A stretch of 64,000 nt of DNA from Bordetella genomosp. 9 (GCF_002119725.1 NZ_CP021109.1:4278001-4342000); one strand, 5' to 3'; shown: positions 17,423 through 26,640, numbered from the stretch's first letter. Notes: generated from the letters alone by a model not told the origin. Program-made: numbers and translations.

Positions 17423-18574
17423 ATGCCTTTGCACATCCCTTACGAAGAAATGGCGGCCTGGCTGCGCCTGTCGCAGGAACCCGGCCTGGGCCTGATCGGG
17501 GCCATCACCCTGCTGCGTGGCGTAGGCGGCCCGCATGCGATATACGCCATGAAGGCGGATGCGCTGGCGCGCCACTTGCCGCCGGGCCTGGCCCGGCAAC
17601 TCGCCTCGCCGCCGCCCGCCGCCATGGCGGATGCCATTGAACGGGCGCTGCGCTGGGTGGAAGAGCCGGACCGCCACATCATTACCCTGGGCGACCCCCG
17701 CTATCCCGCCGCGCTGCTGACCACCGCCGATCCGCCCCTGCTGCTCTACGTGCGGGGCCAGCTCACCCCTCTGGCGGGGCCGTCACTGGCCGTCGTCGGC
17801 GCGCGCAACGCGACTGCCGGGGGCCTGGAAAACGCGCGGCGCTTCGCCGGGCACCTGGCGGCGCACGGCTGGTGCGTCGTCAGCGGCCTCGCGCAGGGCA
17901 TCGATGCGGCCGCCCATGAAGGCGCGCTGGCCGCCGGCGCCGCGGGAGCCGGCACGGTGGCCGTCATGGGCACCGGCATGGACACGATATATCCGTCGCG
18001 CCACGCCGCGCTTGCCGAACGCATTGCCGCAGCCGGCGCGCTCGTTACGGAACTGCCCTTGGGCAGCCCCGCGCTGCCGCATCACTTTCCCCGCCGCAAT
18101 CGCCTGGTGGCCGGCCTGTCGCGCGGCGTTCTGGTGGTGGAAGCGGCCCCGCAAAGCGGCTCGCTGATCACCGCCCGGCTGGCGGCTGAAAACGGGCGCG
18201 AGGTGTTCGCCATACCGGGCTCGATTCATTCGCCCTTGTCCCGCGGCTGCCATGCCCTGATCCGGCAGGGCGCCAAGCTCGTGGAGACCGCGCGGGATAT
18301 CACCGAGGAATTCGGCTTGGCGGCGCCTTGGGGCGATGCGGCTGCCGGCATGCCCGCGGTGGAAACGCCGCCCAAGCCTTGCCGTGAGGACGGCGTCCTT
18401 GCCGCGATCGGCCATGATCCCGTCCATCTGGACACGCTGCTCGCGCGCACAGGGTTGGACAGCCCCAGCCTGAACGCCCGCTTGCTCGAATTGGAACTGA
18501 CGGGTGCAGTCGCCCGGCTGGATGGAGGCCGGTTCCAGCGTTTGGCTGGAGCGCGCAGCGCCGCCAAGGACTAA
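17423..18574 (+). CDS. dprA: DNA-processing protein DprA/Smf
   Basis: 383 residues. Binds incoming single-stranded DNA and loads RecA during transformation. The extended Rossmann fold shows AVVGARNATAGGLENARRFAGHLAAHGWCVVSGLAQGIDAAAHEGAL, VAVMGTGMDTIYPSRH and PQSGSLITARLAAENGREVFAIPGSIHS, all typical of DprA. A winged-helix C-terminal domain (~320-380) is also present. ATG at 17423 starts at the usual SAM-like N-terminal domain (MPLHIPYEEMAAWLRL); an in-frame ATG at 17285 would add 46 low-complexity residues and cannot be excluded. Divergent from def-fmt, a conserved arrangement in the group. Confidence 0.93.
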   Translation: MPLHIPYEEMAAWLRLSQEPGLGLIGAITLLRGVGGPHAIYAMKADALARHLPPGLARQLASPPPAAMADAIERALRWVEEPDRHIITLGDPRYPAALLTTADPPLLLYVRGQLTPLAGPSLAVVGARNATAGGLENARRFAGHLAAHGWCVVSGLAQGIDAAAHEGALAAGAAGAGTVAVMGTGMDTIYPSRHAALAERIAAAGALVTELPLGSPALPHHFPRRNRLVAGLSRGVLVVEAAPQSGSLITARLAAENGREVFAIPGSIHSPLSRGCHALIRQGAKLVETARDITEEFGLAAPWGDAAAGMPAVETPPKPCREDGVLAAIGHDPVHLDTLLARTGLDSPSLNARLLELELTGAVARLDGGRFQRLAGARSAAKD

Positions 18575-18611
18575 TATCGCGCTATATCGCCGTACGCTTC
18601 AGGAAGACGCC

Positions 18612-19520
18612 ATGCCCGTACCCACCCACGTGAAAATTGTCGAAGTTTCGCCGCGCGACGGTCTGCAGAACGAAAAGGGATTCGTGCCCACGGACGTCAA
18701 GATCGAGCTGGTAAACAGGCTTGCCGCCGCCGGGTTCCCCAACGTCGAGGCAACGTCGTTCGTGTCGCCGAAATGGGTGCCGCAGATGGCGGACGCCGCG
18801 CAGGTGATGGCCGGCATCGAACGCCGGCCCGGCACGATCTACTCGGTCCTGACGCCCAATATGAAAGGTTTCGAGGCGGCGCTGGCGGCCGGCGCCGATG
18901 AAGTCGTCATCTTCGGCGCGGCCAGCGAGGCCTTTTCGCAGAAGAACATCAATTGCTCGATCGCAGAGTCGATTGCCCGCTTCGAACCGGTGGCCCAGGC
19001 CGCCAAGGCCGCCGGCGTGCGGCTGCGCGGGTCCATCAGCTGCGCGCTGGGCTGCCCGTATCAGGGCGAAGTGCCGGTGGAGGCCGTGGTGGACGTGGTC
19101 AAACGCTATCTCGCCCTGGGCTGCGACGAAATCGACGTGGCCGACACGATCGGCGTCGGCACGCCCAAGCGGGTGCGGCAAGTCATGGACGCCGTGACTG
19201 CGGTGGCCGACCCGGCACGGATATCGGGCCACTTTCACGACACCTACGGTCAGGCGCTGGCGAACATCACCGCGGCGCTGGAATGCGGCATCGCGATTTT
19301 CCATACTTCCGTGGCCGGACTGGGCGGCTGCCCGTACGCCAAGGGCGCAACCGGCAACGTGGCGACCGAGGACGTGCTTTACCTGCTGCGGGGCATGGAC
19401 ATCGATACGGGGGTGGATTTCGACGCCGTGGTGGACATCGGCCAATGGATGTCGCGGCATCTGCAGCGCCAGTCGTCGAGCCGCGCCGGCAACGCCATCG
19501 CGGCCAAGCGCGCGGCCTGA
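18612..19520 (+). CDS. hydroxymethylglutaryl-CoA lyase
   Basis: 302 residues. Cleaves HMG-CoA into acetyl-CoA and acetoacetate at the end of leucine degradation. A DRE-TIM barrel enzyme: EVSPRDGLQNEKGFVPTDVKIELV carries the catalytic Arg/Asp metal pair, SGHFHDTYGQALANI the His-x-His metal ligands, and AGLGGCPYAKGATGNVATED the flexible loop with the catalytic Cys. ATG at 18612 has AGGAAG upstream. It follows dprA by 37 bp. No other leucine-pathway gene is adjacent. Homocitrate/isopropylmalate synthases share the fold but not the GCPYA loop. Confidence 0.93.
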   Translation: MPVPTHVKIVEVSPRDGLQNEKGFVPTDVKIELVNRLAAAGFPNVEATSFVSPKWVPQMADAAQVMAGIERRPGTIYSVLTPNMKGFEAALAAGADEVVIFGAASEAFSQKNINCSIAESIARFEPVAQAAKAAGVRLRGSISCALGCPYQGEVPVEAVVDVVKRYLALGCDEIDVADTIGVGTPKRVRQVMDAVTAVADPARISGHFHDTYGQALANITAALECGIAIFHTSVAGLGGCPYAKGATGNVATEDVLYLLRGMDIDTGVDFDAVVDIGQWMSRHLQRQSSSRAGNAIAAKRAA

Positions 19521-19588
19521 TAACGCCGCAAGCGGCCCCGGGAAGGGGGCCATCCCGTCATCCTTCGCGAGAGGCGCCGCCCATCCCT

Positions 19589-20074
19589 ATGAACCACCCC
19601 GCCGAGCCGCCCTCGTACGTCCCGCTTGCCGCGCTGCTGCAGGAGATCGGCCCCTTGCCGCTGAGCGGTCAGGCGTGGCCGGACTGGGTCAAGATTCTCG
19701 TATGGGTGCTGCTGGCGGCGCTGGGGTGGGAAATCGTGACCACCATCATCCAGCTGTCCAGCGGCAACCTGAACCCCCTGATGGTGGCCGGCGTGGCGGT
19801 GTGCTTCCTGGGGCTTGGCGTCGTCGCCTGGTTCATGCAGACCTCCATCACCACGATCGATGGCCGCGGCCTCAAACAGACCTGGCTTACGCGGCGGGAA
19901 GTCGCCTGGCAGGACATCCGGAGCGCGCGTTTCGTCCCCTTGATATTTTCGAAGCGGCTGATCGTCGTGACCCGGGCGGGCCGGCCCATGGTGTTCCAGG
20001 GCGGCACCCGTGAATTGGAAAAAGCCTTCATCCGGATCGCGGCGGCCTATCACGGCGCCGCGGGCCGGGGCTAG
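19589..20074 (+). CDS. small membrane protein with two TM helices and PH-like tail
   Basis: 161 residues, no named family recognised. Two hydrophobic helices (about 38-60, WVKILVWVLLAALGWEIVTTII, and 69-87, PLMVAGVAVCFLGLGVVAW) are followed by a soluble beta-rich C-terminus (SITTIDGRGLKQTWLTRREVAWQDIRSARFVPLIFSKRLIVVT) that resembles a bacterial PH-like (YdbT/DUF304-type) domain. The protein is therefore probably an inner-membrane hairpin with a cytoplasmic PH-like tail. It follows the HMG-CoA lyase gene by 68 bp. Function unknown. Confidence 0.65.
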   Translation: MNHPAEPPSYVPLAALLQEIGPLPLSGQAWPDWVKILVWVLLAALGWEIVTTIIQLSSGNLNPLMVAGVAVCFLGLGVVAWFMQTSITTIDGRGLKQTWLTRREVAWQDIRSARFVPLIFSKRLIVVTRAGRPMVFQGGTRELEKAFIRIAAAYHGAAGRG

Positions 20075-20109
20075 CGCCGGCGCCGTCCGGGATGCCCGGC
20101 CGCCGGCGC
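20074..20109. terminator. bidirectional GC hairpin between converging genes
   Basis: GCGCCGGCG-CCGTCCGGG pairs across an ATG loop with CCCGG-CCGCCGGCGC, giving a long stem between the small-membrane-protein stop (20074) and the binding-protein stop (20116). No T tract on either side. Confidence 0.5.
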
Positions 20110-20115
20110 CAGGGG

Positions 20116-21153
20116 TCAACGGATCGGCAGCGCGTACATCAGCCCGCCCTTGTTCCACTGCGCGTTCAGGCCGCGCTGCAGCTTCAGGGGGCTGCCCTGG
20201 CCGACGTTACGCTCGAAACTCTCGCCGTAATTGCCCACCTGTTTGATGATGTTGTAGGCCCAGTCTTCGGACAGTCCCATGTTCTTGCCTGCGCCGGGCG
20301 TCACGCCCAGGATGCGCTTCACGTTGGGCTGGTCGCTCTTGGCCTTCAGCGTGTCGACGTTGGCCGACGTGATTCCGTATTCCTCGGCTTCGATCATGGC
20401 GCGAAGCGACCAGGAAACGATGTTCAACCAGTTGTCGTCGCCCTGGCGCACGAAGGGGCCCAGCGGTTCCTTCGAAATGATTTCAGGCAACACGACGAAG
20501 TCGTCCGGATTGCCGAGCTTGGAGATCCGTATCGATGCCAGGCCCGACGCATCGGTGCTGAACACATCGCAGCGGTTGCTGGCGAAGGCGTTGACGATTT
20601 CGTTGAAGTCTTCGATGACTACCGGCTTGTATTCCACTTTGTTGGCGCGCGCCCAATCCGCCAGCGTGTTCTCGTTCGACGTGCCGGCCTGCAGGCAGAC
20701 CGATGCGCCGTTCAGCTCCTTGGCGCTTTTCACGCCGAGCGACTTGCGGACCATGAAGCCCTGGCCGTCATAGAAATTGATGCCGGCATGGATGATCCCC
20801 AGCGCGGTGTCGCGCTGCTGCGTGACCGTCGTGTTGCGCGTCAGCACGTCGATTTCGCCGGACTGCAGCGCGGTGAAACGCTGCTGCGCGTTCAGGGGCA
20901 CGATCTTCGTTTTGCGGGCGTCGCCCAGCACGGCCGCGGCGACGGCGCGGCAAAGATCCACGTCGAGGCCGCGCCATTCGCCCTTGGCGTCGGGAGCCGA
21001 AAAGCCGGCGAACCCGGTGGTCGTGCCGCAACGAACGAAGCCGTTCTGGCGTACGGTGTCGATGGTGGCGCCGTGCGCCGCCTGCGCGGCGCCGGCCAGC
21101 AGCGCGGCGCCGAGCAGCGCCTTGAAACGTCCCGAGGTGAATCCGATACGCAT
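20116..21153 (-). CDS. periplasmic amino-acid-binding protein, AapJ/BztA-like
   Basis: 345 residues. Solute-binding protein of a polar amino-acid ABC importer (SBP family 3). A signal peptide ends near AHGA at ~29. RCGTTTGFAGFSAPDAKGEWRGLDVDLCRAVAAAVLGD and the long C-terminal GITSANVDTLKAKS-PNVKRILG region match the AapJ/BztA general L-amino-acid branch rather than short HisJ proteins. ATG at 21153 follows GAAGGAAAACCC. It stands alone: the AapQ/AapM permeases and AapP ATPase that normally follow are not within the window, and the next gene downstream converges on it. It may serve permeases encoded elsewhere. The 160 bp upstream hold no gene. Confidence 0.87.
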   Translation of the reverse strand: MRIGFTSGRFKALLGAALLAGAAQAAHGATIDTVRQNGFVRCGTTTGFAGFSAPDAKGEWRGLDVDLCRAVAAAVLGDARKTKIVPLNAQQRFTALQSGEIDVLTRNTTVTQQRDTALGIIHAGINFYDGQGFMVRKSLGVKSAKELNGASVCLQAGTSNENTLADWARANKVEYKPVVIEDFNEIVNAFASNRCDVFSTDASGLASIRISKLGNPDDFVVLPEIISKEPLGPFVRQGDDNWLNIVSWSLRAMIEAEEYGITSANVDTLKAKSDQPNVKRILGVTPGAGKNMGLSEDWAYNIIKQVGNYGESFERNVGQGSPLKLQRGLNAQWNKGGLMYALPIR

Positions 21154-21349
21154 GGGTTTTCCTTCTTCGGTTGTGATGCGCGCGGGCACGGACGGCGGCC
21201 CGCAAGGCGCCCAAGCTTAACGCGCAAGCACCGATCCCGAAAATGTCGGATCGCCCGGTTCCATATCACCGCAGGTCATGTAAACAGCCTTCGATGCCAG
21301 ACGCCGCACGGCCCGCCCGGGTCCCGCGCGGCGTCCCGGTCGCAGGGAT

Positions 21350-22633
21350 TCACGTGTAGCGGCGCGTGTCCTCGATGATCTTGCCGTCGTTGGGCAAGGT
21401 TCCCGGCGCGCACAGCCGCACCTCCGCGCGCAATTTGGCCACGTCGCGCACCGATCGTGCGATGGCCTGCGCCAGCCCCGGCGGCTCGCCGGACACTTCC
21501 ACATGCAGCGTCATGACGTCCGCGCCCGGCTCGCCGCCGACGACCAGGCGCCCGCGCCCCGCTTCCGGATGACGGCGCAGGATCTCGGCGACCTGGGAGG
21601 GATGGACGAACAGGCCGCGCACCTTGGTGGCCTGGTCGGCGCGGCCCAGCCAGCCGCGTATGCGAGTGTTGGTGCGGCCGCACGGCGACTGGCCCGGCAA
21701 CACCGCGGACAAGTCCCCCGTGCCGAAGCGCACCAGGGGATAGTCGGGATTGAGCGTCGTCACCACCACCTCGCCCACTTCGCCGTCCGGGACGGGATCG
21801 CCCGTGCCCGGGCGCACGATTTCAACGATGATGTCCTCGCCCAGCACCAGGCCTTCGCGCGCCGGGGTTTCGTAGGCGATCAGGCCCAGGTCGGCGCTGC
21901 CGTAAGCCTGGTAGGCGTCGATGCCGCGTTCTCCCAGCCAGTCGCGCAAGGGCGGCGGGAACGCCTCGCCGGACACCAGCGCGTGCCGCAGCGAAGGCAG
22001 CGGCTCGCGCAGTTCGTCGGCCTTTTCCAGGATCATCTTCAGGAAGCTGGGCGTGCCGGTATAGGCCGTGGGGCCCAGATCCCGGATGGCTCGCACCTGC
22101 TGTTCGGTCTGTCCGGTGCCGCCAGGGAACACCGTGCAGCCGATCGCGTGCGCCGCCGTTTCCATCATCGAGCCGGCAGGGGTGAAGTGATAGGAAAAGC
22201 AGTTGTGGACGAGCTCGCCCGGACGGATGCCGGCCGCATACAAGGCGCGGCCGAAGCGCCAGTAATCGCGGCGCGCGCTCTCAGGCTCGTAGATGGGCCC
22301 TGGGGAGGCAAACACGCGCACGGCCTGGCCCCAGCCCAGCGCGGAAAACCCGCCCATCGCCTTGCCGGGACCGTTTTCACCCGGGGTGTCGCGGCTGACC
22401 TGCTGGCGGGACAGCAGTTCCGACTTGCGCAACACCGGCAGCGCGGCCAGCGCCTGGCGTGTATCGATGCGGGCGGGATCGCAGCCCGCGAGCTGCGCCG
22501 CCACCGCAGGCGCATGCGCCATGGCCTGCGCGATGGCCTGCGGCAAGGCCGCCATGAGGGCCGCCTCGCGGGCCGGCGCAGGACGCGTTTCTAGCGTGTC
22601 GAAGTATGGGGAATGCGCCATTGGAGCAGCCAT
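21350..22633 (-). CDS. PaaK-type (phenylacetate-CoA ligase-like) acyl-CoA ligase
   Basis: 427 residues. An ANL-superfamily enzyme that activates a carboxylic acid with ATP and CoA. Conserved points are TGTPSFLKMI, QAYGSADLGLIAYE and VRFGTGDLSAVLPG (adenylate-binding Tyr/Asp motifs), and the C-terminal GRADQATKVRGLFVHPSQV, which is PaaK-like. The classical SSGTTG P-loop of PaaK is degenerate (VFASPGPIY), as in several PaaK-like proteins of liv clusters. It is the last gene of the seven-gene liv-type operon, 5 nt after livF. Start 22633 was chosen; MAHSPY at 22621 is an alternative. The natural acid is unknown. Confidence 0.82.
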   Translation of the reverse strand: MAAPMAHSPYFDTLETRPAPAREAALMAALPQAIAQAMAHAPAVAAQLAGCDPARIDTRQALAALPVLRKSELLSRQQVSRDTPGENGPGKAMGGFSALGWGQAVRVFASPGPIYEPESARRDYWRFGRALYAAGIRPGELVHNCFSYHFTPAGSMMETAAHAIGCTVFPGGTGQTEQQVRAIRDLGPTAYTGTPSFLKMILEKADELREPLPSLRHALVSGEAFPPPLRDWLGERGIDAYQAYGSADLGLIAYETPAREGLVLGEDIIVEIVRPGTGDPVPDGEVGEVVVTTLNPDYPLVRFGTGDLSAVLPGQSPCGRTNTRIRGWLGRADQATKVRGLFVHPSQVAEILRRHPEAGRGRLVVGGEPGADVMTLHVEVSGEPPGLAQAIARSVRDVAKLRAEVRLCAPGTLPNDGKIIEDTRRYT

Positions 22634-22638
22634 GGGAT

Positions 22639-23442
22639 TTACGCCAGCCAGCGCTTGCGCCGGCGGTAGAACTTCGTATCGCGGAAGCTGCGGCGCGCCC
22701 CGCTGGAGATGCCCAGGTAAAACTCTTTCACGTCCTCGTTGTCCGCCAGCACCGCCGCCTCGCCATCCATCACGACGCGGCCGTTTTCCAGGATGTAGCC
22801 GTAATCGGCATACCGCAAGGCGATGTTGGTGTTCTGCTCCGCCAGCAGGAAGCTGACGCCCTCCTCGCGGTTCAGGTCGCGCACGATCTGGAAAATCTCT
22901 TCCACGATCTGCGGCGCCAGGCCCATGGACGGCTCATCCAGCAGGATCATCCCGGGGCTGGCCATCAACGCTCGGCCGATGGCCGTCATCTGCTGCTCCC
23001 CGCCGGACGTGTAGCCCGCCTGGCTGGTGCGCCGCTGCTTCAGCCGTGGAAAGTAACGATAGACCCGCTCCAGGGCCGCTGCCGTATCGGCCCGGCCGAG
23101 CCGGCGCGTATAGGCCCCGGTCAGCAGGTTTTCCTCCACCGTCAGGTGGGCGAAGCAATGGCGGCCTTCCATCACCTGCACCACGCCGCGCCGCACCAGT
23201 TCGGAAGGCGACAGGCGGTCGACCCGCTCGCCGCGATAGCTGATGCTGCCCTTCGTCACCTCGCCGCGCTCGCCCTTCAGCAGATTCGACACCGCACGCA
23301 ACGTCGTCGTCTTCCCGGCGCCATTCGCCCCCAGCAGCGCGACGATCCGGCCCTCCGGCACGCGCAGCGACACGCCTTTCAACACCAGGATCACATGGTT
23401 GTAGATGACCTCGATGCCATTCACGTCCAGCAACGCGGACAT
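22639..23442 (-). CDS. livF: LivF-type ABC transporter ATP-binding protein
   Basis: 267 residues, one of two ATPases of a branched-chain-amino-acid-type (HAAT) importer. Walker A GANGAGKTT (38-46), signature SGGEQQM, Walker B MILLDEPS and the His switch region (EQNTNIALRYAD) are intact. About 25 residues at the C-terminus (GARRSFRDTKFYRRRKRWLA) are a basic tail longer than classical LivF (~237 aa). The ATG at 23442 has GGAGGGCGGAT upstream. The reading frame stays open upstream through the repeat array as far as 24180, but that extension is rejected. Separated from its binding-protein gene by 730 bp of mostly repeats. Confidence 0.92.
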   Translation of the reverse strand: MSALLDVNGIEVIYNHVILVLKGVSLRVPEGRIVALLGANGAGKTTTLRAVSNLLKGERGEVTKGSISYRGERVDRLSPSELVRRGVVQVMEGRHCFAHLTVEENLLTGAYTRRLGRADTAAALERVYRYFPRLKQRRTSQAGYTSGGEQQMTAIGRALMASPGMILLDEPSMGLAPQIVEEIFQIVRDLNREEGVSFLLAEQNTNIALRYADYGYILENGRVVMDGEAAVLADNEDVKEFYLGISSGARRSFRDTKFYRRRKRWLA

Positions 23443-23521
23443 ATCCGCCCTCCATGGCGCTACGCGCCCGAACTCGCCTAATGCAAAAGAAGGAAAGGCA
23501 AGCGCTCCAAAAACAACCGTC

Positions 23522-24160
23522 CCATGGCACCGCCCCACGCCCACCACCGACGCCTCACGACCGGGGACGCGCGGATCCGGCTTTGCCGGTCCGCAGCGTC
23601 GCCCCCTCGAGGGGGAAGCGCGCAGCGCTTCGGGGGTGAGCCTCCCCTCCCCATGGCACCGCCCCACGCCCACCACCGACGCCCCACTACCGGGGACGCG
23701 CGGATCCGGCTTTGCCGGTCCGCAGCGTCGCCCCCTTGAGGGGGAAGCGCGCAGCGCTTCGGGGGTGGGCCTCCCCTCCCCACGGCACCGCCCCACGCCA
23801 ACCACCGACGCCTCACGACCGGGGACGCGCGGATCCGGCTTTGCCGGTCCGCAGCGTCGCCCCCTCGAGGGGGAAGCGCGAAGCGCTTCGGGGGTGGGCC
23901 TCCCCTCCCCACGGCACCGCCCCACGCCAACCACCGACGCCCCACGACCGGGGACGCGCGGATCCGGCTTTGCCGGTCCGCAGCGTCGCCCCCTCGAGGG
24001 GGAAGCGCGAAGCGCTTCGGGGGTGGGCCTCCCCTCCCCATGGCACCGCCCCACGCCCACCACCGACGCCCCACGACCGGGGACGCGCGGATCCGGCTTT
24101 GCCGGTCCGCAGCGTCGCCCCCTTGAGGGGGAAGCGCGCAGCGCTTCGGGGGTGGGCTTT
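23522..24160. repeat. five tandem copies of a 129-bp palindrome-rich repeat
   Basis: Units start at 23522, 23651, 23780, 23909 and 24038, an exact 129-bp period, with the last copy slightly short; they are nearly identical. Each contains two strong inverted repeats, CCCCCTCGAGGGGG (TTGA at its centre in copies 2 and 5) and GGATCCGGC-TTT-GCCGGTCC, plus GCGCTTCGGGGGTG. Copies 3 and 4 share variants (CACGGCACC, GCCAACC) that copies 1, 2 and 5 lack. The array fills the operon gap between the binding-protein stop (24173) and livF. A degenerate single copy lies at 62.4 kb. It may reduce read-through into livF. Confidence 0.95.
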
Positions 24161-24172
24161 TCAGGGCTGGAC

Positions 24173-25495
24173 TCAATCACCGCATGCCACGGGCGTCACA
24201 TTCTTCTCCTTCGCGTACTTCGCGGAGGCCTCCTTCACCAGCGGACCGACCATTTCCTTGTCGGCCTGGTACCAGTCGGAGACCACCTTGAATTTGCTGC
24301 CGTCCCATTGGACGATGCGCGCCCAGTCGGCTCCCATGTGGTTCGAGCATGACGTTTTGATGGGACGCATGATCTCGCCGAAGCCCAACTGATTCAGCCT
24401 TTCCTGGGTCAGGTTCAGGTTCTCGAAGCCCCAACGCACCTGTTCCGGCGTCATCGACTTGCCCTTGCCGAACTTCTCCTGCGCGGTGCGGATGGCCTCG
24501 ACCTGCAGCATGGAGATCATCATGCCGCGCATATGCGCGATGGTGCCCAGCGACACGCCGGTCCTGTCGCTGCCCTCTCCCTTCTCGTAGACGTACTTCT
24601 TCAGGTCCTGCGACACCTTGCCGGGCTCGCCGCTGTTGTGGATGGTGATGGCGTTGTAGCCCTTGGCGACCGCCCCCAGGTCCTTCACGTCGCCCTCGGA
24701 ACCGGCCCACCAGATGGCGTACATCTTTTCGCGCGGATAGCCGCTGGCCTGCGCCTCGCGAATCGCGGTGGGCGTCATGATGCCGGCGCTCCACAGCAGC
24801 ACGTAGCTGGGACGCGCCTGCCGGATCTGCAGCCAGGTGGACTTCTGCTCCACGCCGGGCGCCGTCACCGGATAAAGCAGCAGCTCGAAGCCGTCCTTGG
24901 CCGCGCGCCGCTGCAGCAGCGGAATGGGCTCCTTGCCGTACGGCGAGTCGTGATACACCAGCGCAATCTTCTTGCCCTTGAGATTGCCGCCCTCTTTTTT
25001 CGCGATGTCCTGGATCATGACGTCGGCCGCCGTCCAGTACGTGCCCAGCAGCGGGAAGTTCCACTGGAACACCGAGCCGTCCACCGATTGCGACAGACCG
25101 TAGCCCACCGTTTCCACGGGCACCTTGTCCAGGGGCGCCTTGTCCGTCACCGCGAACGTGATGCCGGTGGACTGCGTATCGAAGCCGGACGCGCCGGTGG
25201 GCGGGTGCGTCTTCAGACGTTCGTAGCATTCGACCCCGCGGTCGGTGGCGTACGCGGTTTCGCATTCCTCATAGGTGATCTTCACGCCGTTGACACCGCC
25301 GTCGCGCGCATTGACCAGTTTCAGGTAATCGAGCTTGCCGTCGGCCCAGGGGATGCCCAATGGCGCGAACGAGCCGGTGCGGTAGACCAGCAGGGGAACG
25401 AACTGTTCGTCCGCCCACGCCGGCAGCGAGGCCGAGCCCATTGCGGCGCCGGCAAGCACCAGGGCCGCCGCGAGTCCTGTCTTCAAGCGTTTCAT
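24173..25495 (-). CDS. liv-type ABC transporter substrate-binding protein
   Basis: 440 residues, a periplasmic leucine-type (SBP family 1/LivK-like) receptor. The signal peptide MKRLKTGLAAALVLAGAAM ends near AWA-DE (~28). GVNGVKITYEECETAYATDRGVECYERLK and GKKIALVYHDSPYGKEPIPLLQ are typical of the two-lobed fold. The length exceeds classical LivK (~370) and matches the group found beside acyl-CoA ligases, where organic or aromatic acids are likelier ligands than leucine. Start 25495 (MKRLKT) puts AGGAGG at 8 nt; an ATG at 25501 is only 2 nt from it. Followed by the 129-bp repeats. Confidence 0.88.
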   Translation of the reverse strand: MKRLKTGLAAALVLAGAAMGSASLPAWADEQFVPLLVYRTGSFAPLGIPWADGKLDYLKLVNARDGGVNGVKITYEECETAYATDRGVECYERLKTHPPTGASGFDTQSTGITFAVTDKAPLDKVPVETVGYGLSQSVDGSVFQWNFPLLGTYWTAADVMIQDIAKKEGGNLKGKKIALVYHDSPYGKEPIPLLQRRAAKDGFELLLYPVTAPGVEQKSTWLQIRQARPSYVLLWSAGIMTPTAIREAQASGYPREKMYAIWWAGSEGDVKDLGAVAKGYNAITIHNSGEPGKVSQDLKKYVYEKGEGSDRTGVSLGTIAHMRGMMISMLQVEAIRTAQEKFGKGKSMTPEQVRWGFENLNLTQERLNQLGFGEIMRPIKTSCSNHMGADWARIVQWDGSKFKVVSDWYQADKEMVGPLVKEASAKYAKEKNVTPVACGD

Positions 25496-25569
25496 CTCCA
25501 TGACCTCCTGTTGGTGCGGATCACCGCGTCCGGTCCGATCCGTGCCGGACCTCGTTTTTGAAAATGGCG

Positions 25570-26634
25570 TCAATGCGGGAACGGCCAGATGCGCAGCTTC
25601 TCCTTGCCGATGCTCCAGAGACGCGCCAGCCCGTGCGGCTCGGCGATAAGGAAGAACACGATGAGGGCGCCGAACACCATGTGCTCGATGTGCGACGCGG
25701 TATCCACGGCCAGCGGCAGGCCGAGCAGGCGCGGGATGTTCGATAGCAGCACCGGCACCAGCACGATGAAGGCCGCGCCAAAAAAGCTGCCCAGGATGGA
25801 GCCCAGCCCGCCGATGATGACCATGAACAGCAGCTGGAACGAGCGGCCGAGATCGAAGGCCAGCGGTTCCCAGGCGCCCAGGTGGATGAAGCCCCAGAGC
25901 ACGCCGGCCACCCCGACGATGAAGGCGCTGACGGCGAAGGCCGTCAGCTTGGCGTACATGGGGCGGATGCCGATGACGGCCGCCGCCACGTCCATGTCGC
26001 GGATGGCCATCCATTCGCGGCCGATGGCGCCGCGGACCAGATTCTTGGCCAGCAGCGAAAAGACGCTGACCACCGCCAGCACGAACAGGTACTTCTGGGC
26101 GGATGTCTGCAGCGGCACGCCGAAGACTTCCAGCGGGGGCACCGAGACGCTGCCCGAAGGGGAATAGTTGGTGAAGAAAGGGATGCGAAGGAACGCCCAA
26201 TCGACGAAGAACTGCGCGGCCAGCGTCGCCACCGCCAGGTAAAGGCCCCGGATGCGCAGGCTTGGAATCCCGAACACCACCCCCACCGCGGTGGCGCAAA
26301 GGCCGCCCAGCACCATCTGCAGCAACAGCGGCATTCCGGGCATGCGCACGCCGAAGTTCCATGCCGCGTACGCCCCGACGGCCATGAAGGCGCCGGTTCC
26401 CAGCGAAATCTGGCCGCAATAGCCGACCAGGACGTTCAGCCCGACGGCGGCCAGCGACAGGATCAGGAACGGAATCAGGATCGCGCGCAGGAAATAGTCG
26501 CTGGCGAGCAGCGGCACGGCCACGAACGCCGCCGCCAGCAGCACCGCGATGAAGATGCGGTCCTGCCGGATGGGGAATATCTGCTGGTCCGCCAGGTAGC
26601 TGGTCTTGAACTGGCCGTTTTCGCGATAGAGCAT
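25570..26634 (-). CDS. livM: LivM-type ABC transporter permease
   Basis: 354 residues with about nine to ten membrane helices; one of the two inner-membrane permeases of the importer. GLNVLVGYCGQISLGTGAFMAVGAYAAW and GIPSLRIRGLYLAVATLA are the LivM signatures, and AIRDMDVAAAVIGIRPMYAKLTAFAVSAFIVGVAGVL is the EAA-like coupling loop contacting the ATPase. It starts 6 nt after livH and ends 74 bp before the binding-protein gene. Confidence 0.93.
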   Translation of the reverse strand: MLYRENGQFKTSYLADQQIFPIRQDRIFIAVLLAAAFVAVPLLASDYFLRAILIPFLILSLAAVGLNVLVGYCGQISLGTGAFMAVGAYAAWNFGVRMPGMPLLLQMVLGGLCATAVGVVFGIPSLRIRGLYLAVATLAAQFFVDWAFLRIPFFTNYSPSGSVSVPPLEVFGVPLQTSAQKYLFVLAVVSVFSLLAKNLVRGAIGREWMAIRDMDVAAAVIGIRPMYAKLTAFAVSAFIVGVAGVLWGFIHLGAWEPLAFDLGRSFQLLFMVIIGGLGSILGSFFGAAFIVLVPVLLSNIPRLLGLPLAVDTASHIEHMVFGALIVFFLIAEPHGLARLWSIGKEKLRIWPFPH

Positions 26635-26640
26635 GGCGTC

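Noticed and set aside
23405..24352. Plus-strand repeat-containing frame of 315 codons, a possible repeat protein
   Set aside because: The repeat period is a multiple of three, so several frames stay open by chance; no start site, and it overlaps real genes at both ends.
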